Positions 24,666-39,339 of a DNA stretch of 64,000 nt are shown here, piece after piece. The notes beneath the pieces were generated by a model. The model was given only the letters and a program-made list of their open reading frames with translations. It did not search any database and had not been told where the DNA came from. The first letter of the stretch is position 1. Every line of letters starts with the position of its first letter. The position numbers and the translations under genes were made by a program. Source of the stretch: Phalacrocorax aristotelis (Eukaryota > Chordata > Aves > Suliformes > Phalacrocoracidae); the NCBI RefSeq assembly GCF_949628215.1, contig NC_134311.1, positions 61,798,205 to 61,862,204 of the forward strand. The letters are read 5' to 3'.

Positions 24666-27600
24666 TGAGTGTTCCTTTTGATCCTGGTATCTAAGGCTAA
24701 ACAAACTGAATTTGTTCTCCCTCTAATTAAAAAAATTAGAAAACCTTAATGACCTTACTTGCATCTGGAAATGGATGGTGTGTGCTTCTTGGAAGTAACT
24801 CAGTAACTCCTTCTTCTCTTCCACAGCAATACCTGAGATTTTCCAGTGTCACTGTGTTTTCTGTGTTCCTGTGACCTTGTCTGCCTCCCTTCCATTTTAT
24901 GATTGCTGTTATCATCTCAGCTGTTGAATGATGCTGTAAAAAAATTTCTAAAATTGTGTTATTTAGATACGTAATTTCAGACTACAGGAATTACTCAGCA
25001 CATTTCTTACAGCTGGCCTTGTACCATGTATTGTACCTTCATGGTATGTTATCTTTTTCTTTATATTCCTTCTAGCAAGTTTGTGAAATGCCTATTCTGA
25101 TTCATATTTCTTGTTTTTAGATATCGGAATTTGTCCTGAATGCCTAGAGAATTTCAGCATATCTGTGGACAGGTATAAGTCTGCATGTTCTACACATTTG
25201 TATTATGGAGCGCAAGCTCTTTTGCTGTGGCAAAAATCAATATGACTTAAAGGATAAGCTAGCTGTGTATCAAGGCTAAGTTATTTGAATTAGGTATGTT
25301 ATGCGTGTTAACCACACCACACATCAAAGACGTAATGATTAAATGTTATAGGGTAATTTCTTCTCAGACAAATTATCACAAGATATCTCACAGTGCCATC
25401 ACTGAGCTATGAGCAAAAATGTCCATAAGTAAAGCATCAAACTCTCATTATCACTGACTTTGCTATCAGAGCTTGTCATACAAAAATATGCAGATCTTGT
25501 AAATGAAGACTGAATGATATTCAAATTACAGTAACCCAAAGCAATCATCTTAATATTCCTAGGTTTTATATATCTTCTCAAGATTAGAAAGAAATTTTTT
25601 AATGTACTTTTAATCTCTACCTTTTTTTTTTTAAATTCCTTGCCAGATTGTTTTCTTTCATCATTCATGCATAGTGCATCATCTTTATAGTCAGGTTGTG
25701 CAAGAGTGCAGACCTAATCTAATTCAAAAAAATATTGAGCATTCATAAAATCCATGGTTATTGTTGTGATTTTATTGGGTAACCCTATGAAAAACAAATT
25801 TCTGTTCTGAACTTTGGTATACAGGACCCTTAATATGTATTTGGAAACAGAAAAACAAATCACCATTAAATTAAAGACAGTGCCAAAGCATACAGAGAAG
25901 GCAGCAGGTGTGAATGGGCACTCAGTGCTAACACATGTGCAAGATCGTGAGGTGGTTAGCTGCACGTCTTTTGCACAGCATGGCTCGCTTATCACTTGGA
26001 GCAATTGGCCTCCATCTAGACAGGCCTCCTCCTCTCAGGAGGTAGTTAATGGAGACCTAACAGTGCCCTGGTGTCTTTAGACTCACCATAGCTTACATCT
26101 CCCCTGCCATTGCACAGAAGGACTAAACTTCGACTGTGAGATGCTTGAGCTGGTGGCCTTTCTGGCCTGTGTATTTACAAATCAGTCATGGGTTTGGGGT
26201 CTGTCTGTGATGGCCAGAATAATTCCATTGAAGACAGGCTATGTCACGTGGACAGTTACTTAAGCAGGCTCTTTGGATCAGTGGTTACCACCACTACACG
26301 GAGTGGGTCTATCAGGTGGACAGCCCTGCATGCTTTCTTCCACAAGCACATAGATGCTCACTCACTTAGCTGATGCCCATGCAATGCATTTAAGCCTCAG
26401 TTTAATCCCCTTGGCTTTCCTGATGCCAAGGGAACTTGAAGGCAGTCTGAAGTGCTTAGCAGGAAGTGCAGCCAGAAAGCAACAAAACTATGCAGAGGTA
26501 GCTCTGCCTGGAAAGGCAACCAGTGTAATCACTCCCTCCATATCCCTACCTCCAAGAATGCATCAGGAGTCCTGTTTGACTAATCACTCCTTTCCAGGAA
26601 GGTGGTGTCAAAAAGTAATAACTGCTGGATAGCTGTAGGTTTTTCACATGTAAATGAATGCAGCATCAGATATGAGAAATGTTACAGAGTTGCAGTGGGA
26701 GGGTTAATAAAAGATGTAAACCTCTCAACTTCCATTGTCTCCCTCAAAGAACGTACCATCAGGAATGGGGACACACACTACTGAGTTCAGAATACAGCCT
26801 GTCTGCTGAATAAGCACAGTTATTCACGCTGAACAGGTTTACCCAGCTCTATAAAGATGGGTTGCAGTCAGCACTTCCCAGTGCATTCTTGGTCCTTACC
26901 TTTTGAACTTGCAAAGTGCCTGAGCAAAGCTTACTCAGTAAAGTAAAACATGCAGCATATCGATAAATTCAATTTTTAATTAGCTCTCCTTCTATCTCCA
27001 CTTCTAATACTGACAGATCTTGAATGGGCTTTTTGTTATTACTATTGACTTTAGCCTTTTGAAATACTGCTGAGTGGTGACCCAGAGGGGTGGAGGTGGA
27101 ATTAGATTCAGCAGCACTTATGCCATCATCTGTTTGGTATGTTACTTCCTTTCACTCTAATGTTGGGAAGATCACACCCAGACTTTGCATTCCTCTTCAA
27201 CAAGTTGTGTCAAGGAAAGGGGAGAAAGGAAGCTGCCCCACATACCACTGGATATCAGAAAGGAAGGTCTTAATTAGGGTGTTGGGATGTAATTTCTACA
27301 GAAATCCTTTTGACAGCCCCAGGTCCAGCTGTTATAATCATTTCTGTGACATCGTCTTAAGGGGTGAGGGCTCAAAAGATAATACAGGATTCCCTGGGGT
27401 CATTTAATGCTTTTGGCTTATCTCAAAAGGAGATGCTGAATTCTTAAAATTAACATCAGTAATAAATCCCTAAAAGTGAAATTAAATAATGGAGTTTGTT
27501 TAGGCTAGCATTTCAGAAAGAGGTGAGGTAATTAAAACAGACAACATACCAGAACATGCAGAGTAACTTACTTGATATTTTACAACAGCAGCTGAAATTA

Positions 27601-30600
27601 AGAAATCTGTTATTTTCTTATCCATAAGTCTGAGAAACCTAGATTAGAGTTATTTTATCTACACCTTTCCTATTTTTCAGCAGTAGCCATAATAGCAGTA
27701 GCAAATAACCAGAAGGCTGAAGGCCATGAAATGCACAACTGTGGTAATTTATTTGCAATATTCCTGCTTAAAAAATATTTTAATCTTTGGAAATAATGTT
27801 TGGTCATATTTTGTAGTGACTCATATGTAAAACAATGCATGTATTACTGTGATTCATTAAAAAAATTATTAAAACTGACTCATTCAAGTCAGAAAGAAGG
27901 CACTGAAAACCCCTTGTAGCATGCCTGTAAACCTGCATAAGAATATTATAATTCAACATAAAGCATTTAAAGTATTTCACTCATAAGAATAAAATATCTG
28001 CTTAACCAGAGTCAAACAAACATTTGTCTCAAAACACCTTTGTTATATATATGTACATATCTGTATCTATATCTCTATCTATAATAAATATAACAAATAC
28101 TTTATATAAAAAATCTTTATATAAAAAAAACTGAAGTCCAATAGTCCTTGAGGGCCATTTTGATACTGGAAAGTAATTTATGTTAAGCATCTCTCATTCT
28201 TAGACAAATAAGATGCTTCTTAACCTTTTATGCAATGTTTGAACATTTCCAGTCCTGTGGAATTTTTTTTTTCATTGCTTGATGTTCATGGCACAAGAAG
28301 AATAGGAATGGTGACCAGCCATCTCAGGGGGTTAGAATGAGTTCTAAAACTGCAGCCACAAAACCTGTGCAATCACCAAAGCAGAACATGCCTCTTTGCC
28401 TTGCCTGATGACATTTTATAGTACAAGTCTCCAACGACAGGACTGTGCCTATGCATTTGGAAACCTGAATATACCCTTCAAAAGCTAGACAAAATGCCAC
28501 ACCAAGAAAGTGCCAAGTTCAGACATAATGTCACAGCCATTCCAGGAGAACTGATGGGTGTATCCATGTGATAGGCTTCTAAGCAACTCATTCATGGGAA
28601 GGTATATGATTTGTAAAGAATTTAATCACTGACTTACCTACCTATTATTTTCCATTAGATCATCTTCAGTCAGCCTGAAGATTATTTCATTTTCCCACAT
28701 ATTTTCTCTTGAGCACAGGCCAAACCACCAGGACCATTGTTATTGTTTTTGTTTTTATATACTTCAATTCCCAGGGCTTGATGCCTGTTTACTTAAAGAA
28801 TAGCTTATGGTGCTTTAGTTTGTTTAAAAAAAAAAAAAAGGCCTTAAAATGGTAGTAAATACCGCTTACTCCCACATTACAGCCATTTCACCCTCAGAAA
28901 CGGGTAGACTGTCTTTATTATGAGTGAGTAGTAGGCATCACACAGGCAGTGGAAACTTGTGAAACCTTGGCCACATTTAAGCCATAGTACTGTTGAATAC
29001 AAGGCGGCCAATACTCCCTCCAGTTTCTTCAGTGGTTGTAGAGAAACTCACTCTTCCACCAACTCAAAGAAAACTCAACAAATTATTCTACTTTTCTGAT
29101 TACCTATCTTTCCCTAGACACTTTGAATCATAAATGTAGTCATTATCACAAACAGTTCTTAGATTAGTTCTTAATATTTAGATTAGACCCTTCAGGATCT
29201 AAACCATTAAAAAATGTGGTCTTTCCAGTGACACTTTTTGACCTATGGATATTTTTGTTAACATTTCTGCATCTCTTCAAAAAGACCATACAGCAACCAG
29301 GGGCAAAGTGGAAGACTGGGCATGTAAAGACAATTGTGTGGTTCTAGCTCCCCCTTTTCTTTCAGCTAAAAATATAAAAATTATGCTAGACAAATTGTGG
29401 AAAGGTGTGGAGATGATAAAAAGGATGCTTTTGTGTGAGAAGGAAAACTGGCACACTACTCAGTTGCTGCAAATACACAAGTATTGTGGATGTTACTGCA
29501 AAACTTACTCTGTTGCCTACAAAATAAATGTGTTTATGACTACTGAATATGGTTTTCTTAATATTGGAATTACATGATCTAAAGGAAGACATAGGATAAA
29601 TACATTCAGCAAATATAAATACATAATTTCATAACTCTGGTTTCCATTTATGCCTGCCAAATGTGTGTAGACCCTACTATACCCTTGCATATAACGCAGA
29701 TATTTAAATTCTTCTCCAGGTTTTCAGTAGAGGGGAAAAAATTCAACAGTTAGTAATAGAGCTCATGTTTACTAATATTAAAAACTCAAGTTCAAATCCT
29801 GCAGCAGATCACACTAATTAAAATTTGTTTATGGCCTCTGACAGCTCCTGGTAATATTGTCAGGGACCAAGATAATCTTTGTCACATTCAGAAGTTTACG
29901 GTTGTAGTTCAAAGTTGTCTTTCTTCATTATTATATCCTTTTTCTTTTCCACTTACTGCATCTGGGAGATAACCTGCTTCAATTCATAGGATCTGTATCC
30001 AGGGTGCATATCGTTTACCAAATCTTTCTAACAAGGTGAGCACTGAACTTGAGACTCTACCAAGATTTAAAACACTTAAAACATTTCACATTACTGTCTA
30101 TATTCCACAACTCTCAGCTCACAAATTAAGCATTTCAACACCATAGTAACTATTCTTTATAAGAATGAACAAAACAACATACGGTATTTTACATTTAAAC
30201 ATCTTCTCTTCATTCCCACCAGGCTTTCTTCTTCCCCAAACCCAAGAGTGGCTATGCAGCTTCCCTGATTCTAAAGCTTTGTCTGAAATAGGTTTTCCAG
30301 CCATTTCAAGCACAGAAGAGCATGAAGTTTGCCATAGAGTTTCCCAGCTGTGAGAGTTCTCTAACATTAAAACTGAAAATAAATTACTTTTGCACCAATG
30401 AAAGGATATTGAGTCATACACTGATCTCAGAACTGTGTTGGTTCTTCCTTCTGAAACAGAGTATCCCCAGCCTGTTTTGAAATAATAATGCTACTTAACA
30501 CAACCTAGTTGACTAGTGTCCCTTACGTAACATAAGAGAAAACTGAAGCACAACACAAAAACAGACCAAATCTCACTCAAATTGGTATCAGACTCTGCTT

Positions 30601-33600
30601 GCTCCCAAAAATTATTTTTTTGCTAAATAGGAAAGTGGTTTCTTACATGGAGTCAGCAGACTTGTTAAATCCCATCTGCACAAGAGGTTGCAGGATGCTT
30701 CCATGTTCCCTAGCTTCACCAATGCCAAAACAACCCAGTCCTTTTCCCCCCTGGAATCTACCAAGTTAGCTATCTCGTTGTCAGAACAAAACCTAAGTAG
30801 CCACTCTGCAGCCGCACAGGTCTGAAATACTGAACTCTCACATAAACAGGGTAGTGCTCGATTCAGGAAGTGGTGGCAATGAATGTTCACAAAAGCATAG
30901 GATGTGAACTGCTTGACCAATAGTCATGAGGGCACAGACTTTAAGTGTAAATTTAAAATGGTCTGTAGGGTGGAGAAATGAGGATAAACTATTTGTCAGT
31001 AAAATATTTGCTGTAATCTTCACTGCAAAGCTCAATACTGGTAAGAAGCGGCTTCGGCAGTAAGTCAAGCACTGGTATGGCTCCAGAAGTTCAGTGTTCT
31101 CTCCCTGCCCTCCTTCCCTTTCACCCCAACATACACAAGTACACGTGCTCTTTTTCCCTGAGGGAAGGGACACTGTCTGCACCTTTCTTTTATACGAGTC
31201 ACAGTGCTCTCAATTTTTGCTCTGGAAAGCTTGGTGGTACATTACAGATCCCAGACGCCAAAAGCCTACCTACTGCACTGGAAGGATAATGATTGCTGAG
31301 CTTCATCCTTCTGTACTCCAGCAAAGAGGACAGGCTATAAAATAGAGTAAGGGAAAAGTAACTCCTCTTGAAAAGGCAGCTCATATGTGAGCCCAATTGT
31401 TTTTTAGCAGGATAATTCTCAAAGAGATGCTACACAACACCTCATATGAAACCCGACCCTACAATGCAGGAGAAGATTTGGATTGAACCTAAAACACAGC
31501 CTTTAAAAAGACCCGTTGGTGACTGCATAGAAACTTCACTGACAATGATGGTGGAAAATATTGTGAAGACTCTTCTGTAGGCCTTTAGTAGGGCACATCA
31601 GACAGAAATGTATTGAGAGCGGCTTTTTATGTTCGGTTAGCTCTTGTTTGTTTTTTAGGCTCTACTAAAAACATTTGGAATTAGCTGGAGATGGAGACAC
31701 TACTAAGACCTATGAGACAACATAGAACTATTTTACCCCAGCTCACATTAACTTTGAAATTTGAAGTAATTTTTCCTTCAAATCCGTTTGAGAGGAAGTG
31801 TAGTGGGAGAGAACCATTCACCCTCTTTTAAAACAGGGCTACTTTGTCAGTTTGGATTATCTAGATGTTGGTTACCCAGTCATACTTTGCTGCACTCCTG
31901 ACACCTTCCCTTTCTTCTGAGAACAGCACGTTTCAACTTTCTGAAGAAAAGAATGCTTTGGTTCCATATAGCAATGAGTTTGACATTGTGCATATAGGTG
32001 AATTTAAACAATCATTTTGAAAAAAAAAATTTAGATAATGTGATGATCCCTGTAAACATTTAAAAAATTCTAAAATGGGCAGACTGTGACAGCTGTGAAA
32101 GGAACAGGATTGGTTCCTCTGCATAAACAAATCTTTCAGCAACTTGAAAAGGAAGGTAGGTAGCCCTGAAAGAGTCTCAAATGGTTGCCATGAAAAAAAG
32201 GGCTACACTGAAAATACATCTAAATGAGAAGTTGAACAATGCCTGCAGAATAATCAACTATCAGTGTAAAATCTCAGAACAGGAAATAATATACAATCAT
32301 CTCTAACTACAGGTTTTCTATCCCTCACTTGCCTTGCTTTCTGTAGAGCTTGAGGACTCATGGGACAAATAATACACAGCAAAGGGATCTTCACATAAGC
32401 AGAGAGAAGAAAGAGAAGAACCCAGATGTAAACTGCAATAGCTTCAGTAATGAAGAATATCATCTACTAGCATACATATCCCTTCCCGCAAACACTTGCA
32501 ATGAATTCCAAAAATTGACAGCAAAGTCTGGCCTGTGGGAAGAGTAAGTGGTTCATGTCTTGAAGACATCCTAGGGGATGTTCCTATAGATAAATGAAAC
32601 ATTTCGATTCTGTCTGTAAGCAGATACTCAGAGCTCTTTACGGCTTACATGGTGTTTTATGTTGCCAGGCTAACAAATAACCTTGCAGCTATTTCCCTAA
32701 GAAGAATACCTGGCAGTTATACTGCCAGCTGCGTTTAGACAGAATTTGGGTTTTGTGAGTTTTGTCTGTATTTTCCTATGACAGGCAATGAAGTGGCCAA
32801 AAATTAGGTCTTCCCCTTTAAACAGGTAATTATACTGCATTACAGACTTAATCAGAAAATCTTAGGTTTCGTATGAGGAACTCTATTTACTTTAGATCTC
32901 AGACATGGCATAATAATTTTAATCAGCTGCAGAGCTTAAGTGCAGGAAACAGAATTAGATTTTTCTTTTGCTCTTTTCTGTTTTGGAGGAAAGATATTTG
33001 GAATGAAAAAATCAGTCTCTGCTGTGAATCACCTATGTGGACATGAAGCCTGTTCTTATTGGTATGGTTCTCAGAGCAGACAGATGTACTCAAAGCCCCA
33101 TCGCTTTTGGGTTCAGCTTCACTCAGTAAAAGAAGAAAACATCTTTTTGGAAGCTATTAAATGCAAAATGAGTTGTGCTCAAGGTAGAAGACTGATACAT
33201 TGAAAAATTCATTTAATTTAGGATTATATCATACAGGCCACGGGCCGCCTTGCATAAGACATATGACTCTTGCTGGATGGAGTTACTAGTTAGCTTAGGG
33301 ACCTCGTCAGGTGTCTGGGGACATCTTTTCAGGTAAAACTGTAATTTGCTCCTTGTTTCAAAGAGTATTCTACATTAACCTATCCCATCACAGTTTTCAG
33401 AGGGTTTTGGCCATAAGTTGTTTTCTGACCACAGTAAATTTCTGCATGGTCCGGATTATGGACCTCCATCCTCTCACAGACATGTAAAAGAAAAAGCACT
33501 CTTTGACCCAGTAACTCAAGGCTGAACAAGTTCACAATATTTCACTAGATCTCTACAGCTCTCTTGCAAAAACATCCTTGATCATTAGACCAATAAACTC

Positions 33601-36600
33601 AGTATAACAAGGTTAATGTAAAATACCAATGTATATTTCACCCTGGAAAATAAAACAGGGTTACAGTTTCTAAATATGAGGGGAGGTGAGGGTGGGGTGT
33701 CCCACATTTTATGTAGGATTTATTTTCTAAAGGTAGTTCAGCTCATTTTTCTACTCATCTGCACTTCACAGAGGAGGCCTTGTGAATTTTTTGTCATAAA
33801 CATTATTCTCTATCACATGAAATGAAACTACGCTATTTGTAAAACAATTTCAAATGGAAAAAGATCTTCATAGAAGAGAAGCTGATTTATTGGTAGGATT
33901 AGGGAGTTTGTTAACAAACCTGTGTCTGAGGTTTAACTATCACTTTTACTTATAGTGTTTACTTCAAAAGAAACAGTTGCTTCATGAAAACATTAATTTT
34001 TCCCCCATGGTCCCTAGCTTTTTCCTCAAATGCACCAAGTGGGAACCACTGTAATTACTGCCAGACAGAAAAATACATACTAAACTGGAAGTTCAAAAGT
34101 ACTGAATTGCAGGGCTGTAAATGAAGTTGAAAGGCCAAAATGGCAAGTGCACAAATGAAGCTGACTGTCTCCAAACATTACCTCCGTGGACAGCTTTTGT
34201 CAGGCCTCAGAAATTCTTCGTATGCTCACCTCTCTCAGGAGGACTTGTTGAAGCACTGAAGAGACAACTCCTTACTGAGCAGTTCAGCTCAGGGTTAGCT
34301 TAGGCCATGCCTGGTCATTTCTGTGTACTGTGAGTCTCTATATAAGTTACTGTCGACAATTTTCACACGTGGCAGCTACTACCCAAGTAAGTCACATTTA
34401 ACAGAAACAGAATAATGGGCCAAACAAAAAAAAAAAATCCTCATAAGTATTAACTAAGTCAATGCCAACAGTTTTATAGCTGACAGAGCATATTGGCATA
34501 AGGATTTTAAAAACAGATCAAGGCAGCTGACAAGCAACCAAATGAGCAGTGTTTTCAGTAGAAGAGCAAGACAACATTTAAGTTTTTAGACTCTTAAATA
34601 TTTCTTGGATATTAAACACAAGTGAAGAAAAGAACTTGAAAATTTTCCTTAGAATTTTTGAGGCCTCAGAGAATCTATCAACCTGCCAAGGTAACTGAAG
34701 ATCACAAAATAAAAAACACCAATGCAAGTCAGCTAACCCATAACTCAAATAATATTCATCTTTCAGTGTGACACACAGGCAAAATAAACAGTATTAAACA
34801 TAACTGAGGAAAAGAAGATAAAGTATATAGGCAAGTGCTTTTTACTTTATGACATTCGTCTCTCACCCCCAGAGCAGAAATGCTAATTAAGAGGAGCTGC
34901 AAGACTTTCATTTCAGTATGGGCACTGACTGACCTGCAAGATCAACATAGCTTGTTCAGAGCTGAACAACACAGTAAACTTTGCTCCTTATCAACCTACA
35001 CAATGCAGGGTTTGGTTGAGGGGATTGAAAAACACAATATCAGTCTTGTAGGAGGGAGAGATGGAGATAGCCACACTCAAACAAAAAATCTGTATAAAGA
35101 CCACAAGATATCAGGAGTACTTGATTTTTAAATTCTCCTTCCTAATGTTCCAGTAAACCTATCTTAATGCAGGATCATATGAGGACCAAAACTAGGTCTG
35201 GCCTAGCTAAAATGGGAATTCCTGCTGGACTGCCTTGAAGTAATGTTGTGCCTTAATATTAACACCCCAATACACATGTACCATCTCTCTCTCCCACCTT
35301 CTTCCCTCCACCACCCACTGCAGTTACACAGAATTGTAAGTCTTCTGTGGAAAAGCAAGACCACCATTTGTTTGGCAGCCCTGTGTCTACAGAACAACCT
35401 TGGTGTTGAATGCAGTAACAGCCTTGAAGCCATATGACCAGCAGCTTTTTGGGAGAGGGAGATACGGAAGCAAGAAAGAAATATAGCACAGCTGCAGAGA
35501 AAAAAAGAAACCCTCAGTTTATACTCTCTGAGTGACAAGATATAGCTTACCCAGCTTAATAGTTTTATTTTCCCCCAGAAAGACCTGTCTCATATTTACT
35601 TAGCCTCTAAGCCCTGTTTTCTCAATGCACAGGTTCCCTCAGGAATGGCAACAGATGCAGTTTTATTCCCTCTTTACCTTAAGCCTCCACTGTGTTTTCT
35701 TGTCAGGCCTGTCAGTGGATATGACTGCTGCCCTCTTGCACCTCATCTTAATTTCCCTGGGAGAATCAGATAATGCAATTGCTTCATTCCCAGGAAGATG
35801 CAAGGGAAAGTGTTTGATGCACACAAGACAAGAACTACGCCGTCACTGTAAACGTAATCAGGATAAGTATGCATGTGGGACACACAGACAACAATGAGAC
35901 TATCAAACAGAGTACAGATAGTTTAGCAGAAGAGCTATGTTCCAATAGCTGTCCTCAACTGAGGTAGCACTGGCGGAAAGCCCACAGCCCAGCAGAGGCA
36001 GCCAACAGGGTTTGTCAAGATTTGCCTTTCTGATAAGTATTTATTATTGGTACCTGAGGTTCAAGCTGACTTAGAAAATAAGTAATGTTTAAAAGGTTTC
36101 TTTAAAATAATTAGGTCTAAAAGCAAGTGGTAAAAAGTGAGGCCTTGTACAAGCAACAGTAACAATAGCAAACCCTTGGATGACCTGGTGTTGAAGTCGA
36201 TGACTTCCAAGACCCTCAAGTCACTTTACTAATCTTGTGTATATGACATGAGATTGCCTTAAAATGAGGCATGTTTCAAACACACCCATTACAGGTCATG
36301 GTCTTGGACTGGAGTTTTAATTCCCTGTCCCGTTAGTTTTACATCACCTGGCTGAAACTCCAGTGGCTGGTCTGTTACATATCTTCTACTCTCTTCTATG
36401 TACTGAAAAGTGGGTAGTGGAAGTAAAACTTCACAGGCAAGCACTAGCTTGCCATATCCTAACTTCTGAAGGCTTTACTTAGCAACCTAAACACTAAAAA
36501 CCTAAACCCACAGTTTCTAAAAATGCAATTACTTTTATACCTTATGTTATGATTCCACACTTATATTTAACTCCTGGCAGAAGGAAGACAAGTAATCTCA

Positions 36601-38593
36601 AATCTTTCCATGGAGCCAGTTTCAAGTTTGAGAGAAGCTAAAAAGGGGACAAGACATCTCACCAGCAACACAGACCACCTTTTCAGATATAAGGTTGTAA
36701 AAACAGTTGCTTCATCCCTTCCATTAAAATCCTTTCACTTGCTATCATCTTTTTACGGCTTCTTCTGATTACACAAAATAAGCAAGCCTTCCTCTGGAGC
36801 TAGCAGGGCCCCTAGTACCATTGCTACAAAGGATTTTTCTTCCCACATCTCTTTCCTTCACACATCATATTTTTCTTCAGCAGACCCATACCTAGCAAAA
36901 AGGAGACCACAGACAATAGCAGCACTGGTGGGCTCTCTCTAGGCCATTACCATAAATATGTTACTAGCCAAAGATTTCCCACATGACAGTGGTACTGGAA
37001 GTATAATTCCAAAACTGTCTATTGCATTAACCTGTAAACATGATTCTAGGGAGATTAGTTGAAAAGCATTTCAGCATTCTGCCACACACACCCTGCAACT
37101 GCAGAGGAGTCTCAGTTCAGATAAAGTACCTACATTTTATGGAAACAGCAAGGAAAATTTCCATGGATTGAAGAAAAAGCCCCAGCTTACAGAGAAAGTA
37201 CGGAAATTGGCACCAGAAACATTTTGCAAACAACTTACACATTAAGCCCTTTGGCTCTATTTTCTCATTATTCTTAGCAACGGGTATTTCCAAGAGTGCT
37301 GATACCCTTAGCATCATAGGAAGAGTGAACAACAGGTTTCTCTAGTGGGTAGCAACTGGAAGCAAACTATGCACATACTGGACAGGCCAGCTAGAAAACC
37401 TGCCGAGCTGAAAGCCATGCAATGTCTACCACTGTCTTCATTAAAATCCCTTTTGCAAAAATCTCCTTTTTCATTTATGTCCACCAATACAACCAACCTA
37501 CGTTAGTCACAAGAATGCTGTCATGTTCTCACTAAATACTTTTAAGCATTCCCTTAAAAAGAGAACCCTGAATTTTTCAGTACATTCCTTGTCTGATTTG
37601 GTTTTCTTTAGCTTGTAGACCTTTATATTCTCAGCATTTAACACGTGCATGGGAACAGAGAAGTGATCTAAAGGATTTTGATCCTCCATTCTTACACATA
37701 AGTGAACTCACTTATCATCCGACATGGTAAAAAAGATAAAGTTTCTCTTTTTTTAATCTGAAAGCAATGTTAGTACAAGAGTTTAACCTGTGGTAATTAC
37801 TTTAAATTTAATGATCTCTAAAAATCTGTTCGACTAAAACAAAGTAAATATTATTCACTAGAAGGGAAAAAGATCTAGAAATACATCTGCAGTCAGTCTG
37901 CTGTACTTCCTATATAGCTTTTAATGCTGAAATATAGTAACTTCTAACCGCACATGCTCTCTTAGCGTGACAGAGAGTTCAGAATCACTTCTCTTATACA
38001 ATGGTCTCAAAAAGACAGAAGCCAGTGCTTCTCTCTAACTGGATTTAATGATGTATTAGGCATGCAAGCCTCTGGAGAGGAAAGGTAGGTGCATTAATAT
38101 TGACAGACCTACTTCTTCCCATTCCAGGATATGATAATGTTTTACAGAAAAGGACATGCCCGTCATACCCTTACATCCACTTGCGTAAAGGGAAGTAAAT
38201 TAAAAACCATACTCCCAAAAGTCAACCACTAACATAATGGTGGGTTGTAAAAGCTACATGTAAACAAGTAAATAAAAAAGCCAGAGTCGTCATGCTGTAA
38301 TGCAGCTCCTCCTATTTGGCTGGCCAGATACACATACATCAACTTCTCCTGATGCACAGTCTAACTTAGCTGTGGAAAGCAACCCTTTTCACGTGAAGTG
38401 TGGTTACAAAAACAGTTATAGGAACAGCAGAAGTGTGTGCCCTCTATGCTGACAGAGCTAATACACAGATCATAAGGCAATTTTCTTTTTAAGAGACTGT
38501 ATGGTTTTGTACAGCATATGTACATATTTGTACAGCAATATAAACTGAAGGTGTTTGAGGGCCCTGGTGTGCATTAAAAGACCTCATTTCTAC
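24666..38593. other. Unique non-coding DNA
   Basis: Fourteen kilobases without a recognisable gene or transposon. Open frames do not exceed about 114 codons and none has a recognisable domain. Base composition is strongly AT-rich around 27.4-29.9 kb, with frequent TAATTA-like words of the kind common in conserved non-coding elements. That alone is weak evidence. Poly-A runs occur at 28826-28839 (14 A) and 34426-34437 (12 A). Confidence 0.55.
28042..28132. repeat. AT-rich simple repeat, (TATC)/(TATA) type
   Basis: A run of TATATATGTACATATCTG, then TATCTATATCTC units, then AATAAATATA and TTTATATAAA words. It is low-complexity sequence with two near-identical CTTTATATAAAAAA segments at about 28,100 and 28,115. 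Confidence 0.8.
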
Positions 38594-38690
38594 CTTTGTT
38601 TTCTTCATTGGAGATCCTCCTGCTACAGCAGTCTTTGGTCCTCTGGTCTGGACAGAGTGGCACTGAAGGACATCTGTTAGAATGCACTAC
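38594..38690 (-). other. Candidate internal exon (97 bp)
   Basis: On the minus strand a strong acceptor is followed by 97 open bases and a donor. The acceptor is a pyrimidine tract CCTTTTTGTTTCTGCAG ending at 38,691; the donor is AAG|GTAGAAATG beginning at 38,593. The frame starting at the first base encodes 32 residues beginning VVHSNRCPSVPLC and ending RRISNEENK, polar and with four cysteines. I do not recognise the protein. The length is typical of an internal exon, and acceptor, donor and open frame agree. No partner exon could be proven, and a chance match remains likely in 64 kb. Confidence 0.25.
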
Positions 38691-39339
38691 CTGCAGAAAC
38701 AAAAAGGTTGTGTTATGAAAAATAACCCAAATGAGGAGCGCGGGATGATGGGCTGAACTCAAGTACAGTAGCCTTCAATGCAGTTACTCGGAAACAAAAT
38801 GGACTGGTAGGGTGTGAAAAGCATTAAGACGATTTACAGAATTCAGGGGAAAGATGAGTAGCAACACCCCTCTTCCCATCAAACCTTCAGCTTCTCATAG
38901 TCAGAGCTGGGCAGAGCTAGGTGCTTGTCCTCTCCACTGAAAAGGTTCAGGATTGCAATATTTTTTGCCATTCCAAGACAGGAATTCCCTGTCTGCACTC
39001 AAATTACCTGGAAATGGGAAAGTTACATTTGAATCACTTCTCTGCCTCACTCAAGCCGTAGCTAGTATTAAGACCTCTGTGAACATGGTTTAAAATGATT
39101 GTTCTGAAGCACAGACTTTACAGTCTTCATGTAAATCTACATCTGAAGGAATAGTCTGTATCAAAAAGGCAAAGAGTGATGGTTTAAACCATACTCGTTA
39201 CCACTGCTAACATACACTCAGCAGACCAGTAAAGAGGCCAGTTTACAGACTTTCTGACTTACATTGTTCAGAATAATCAAACTGATTTGAAATAGGCTTA
39301 CCCAGCCTAAAACTGCCTGTGGAGATGTGCTGAAGAACA

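Noticed and set aside
29790-29799. GTTCAAATCC, resembling a tRNA/SINE B box
   Set aside because: No matching A box at the right distance, no cloverleaf arms and no poly-A tail after it.
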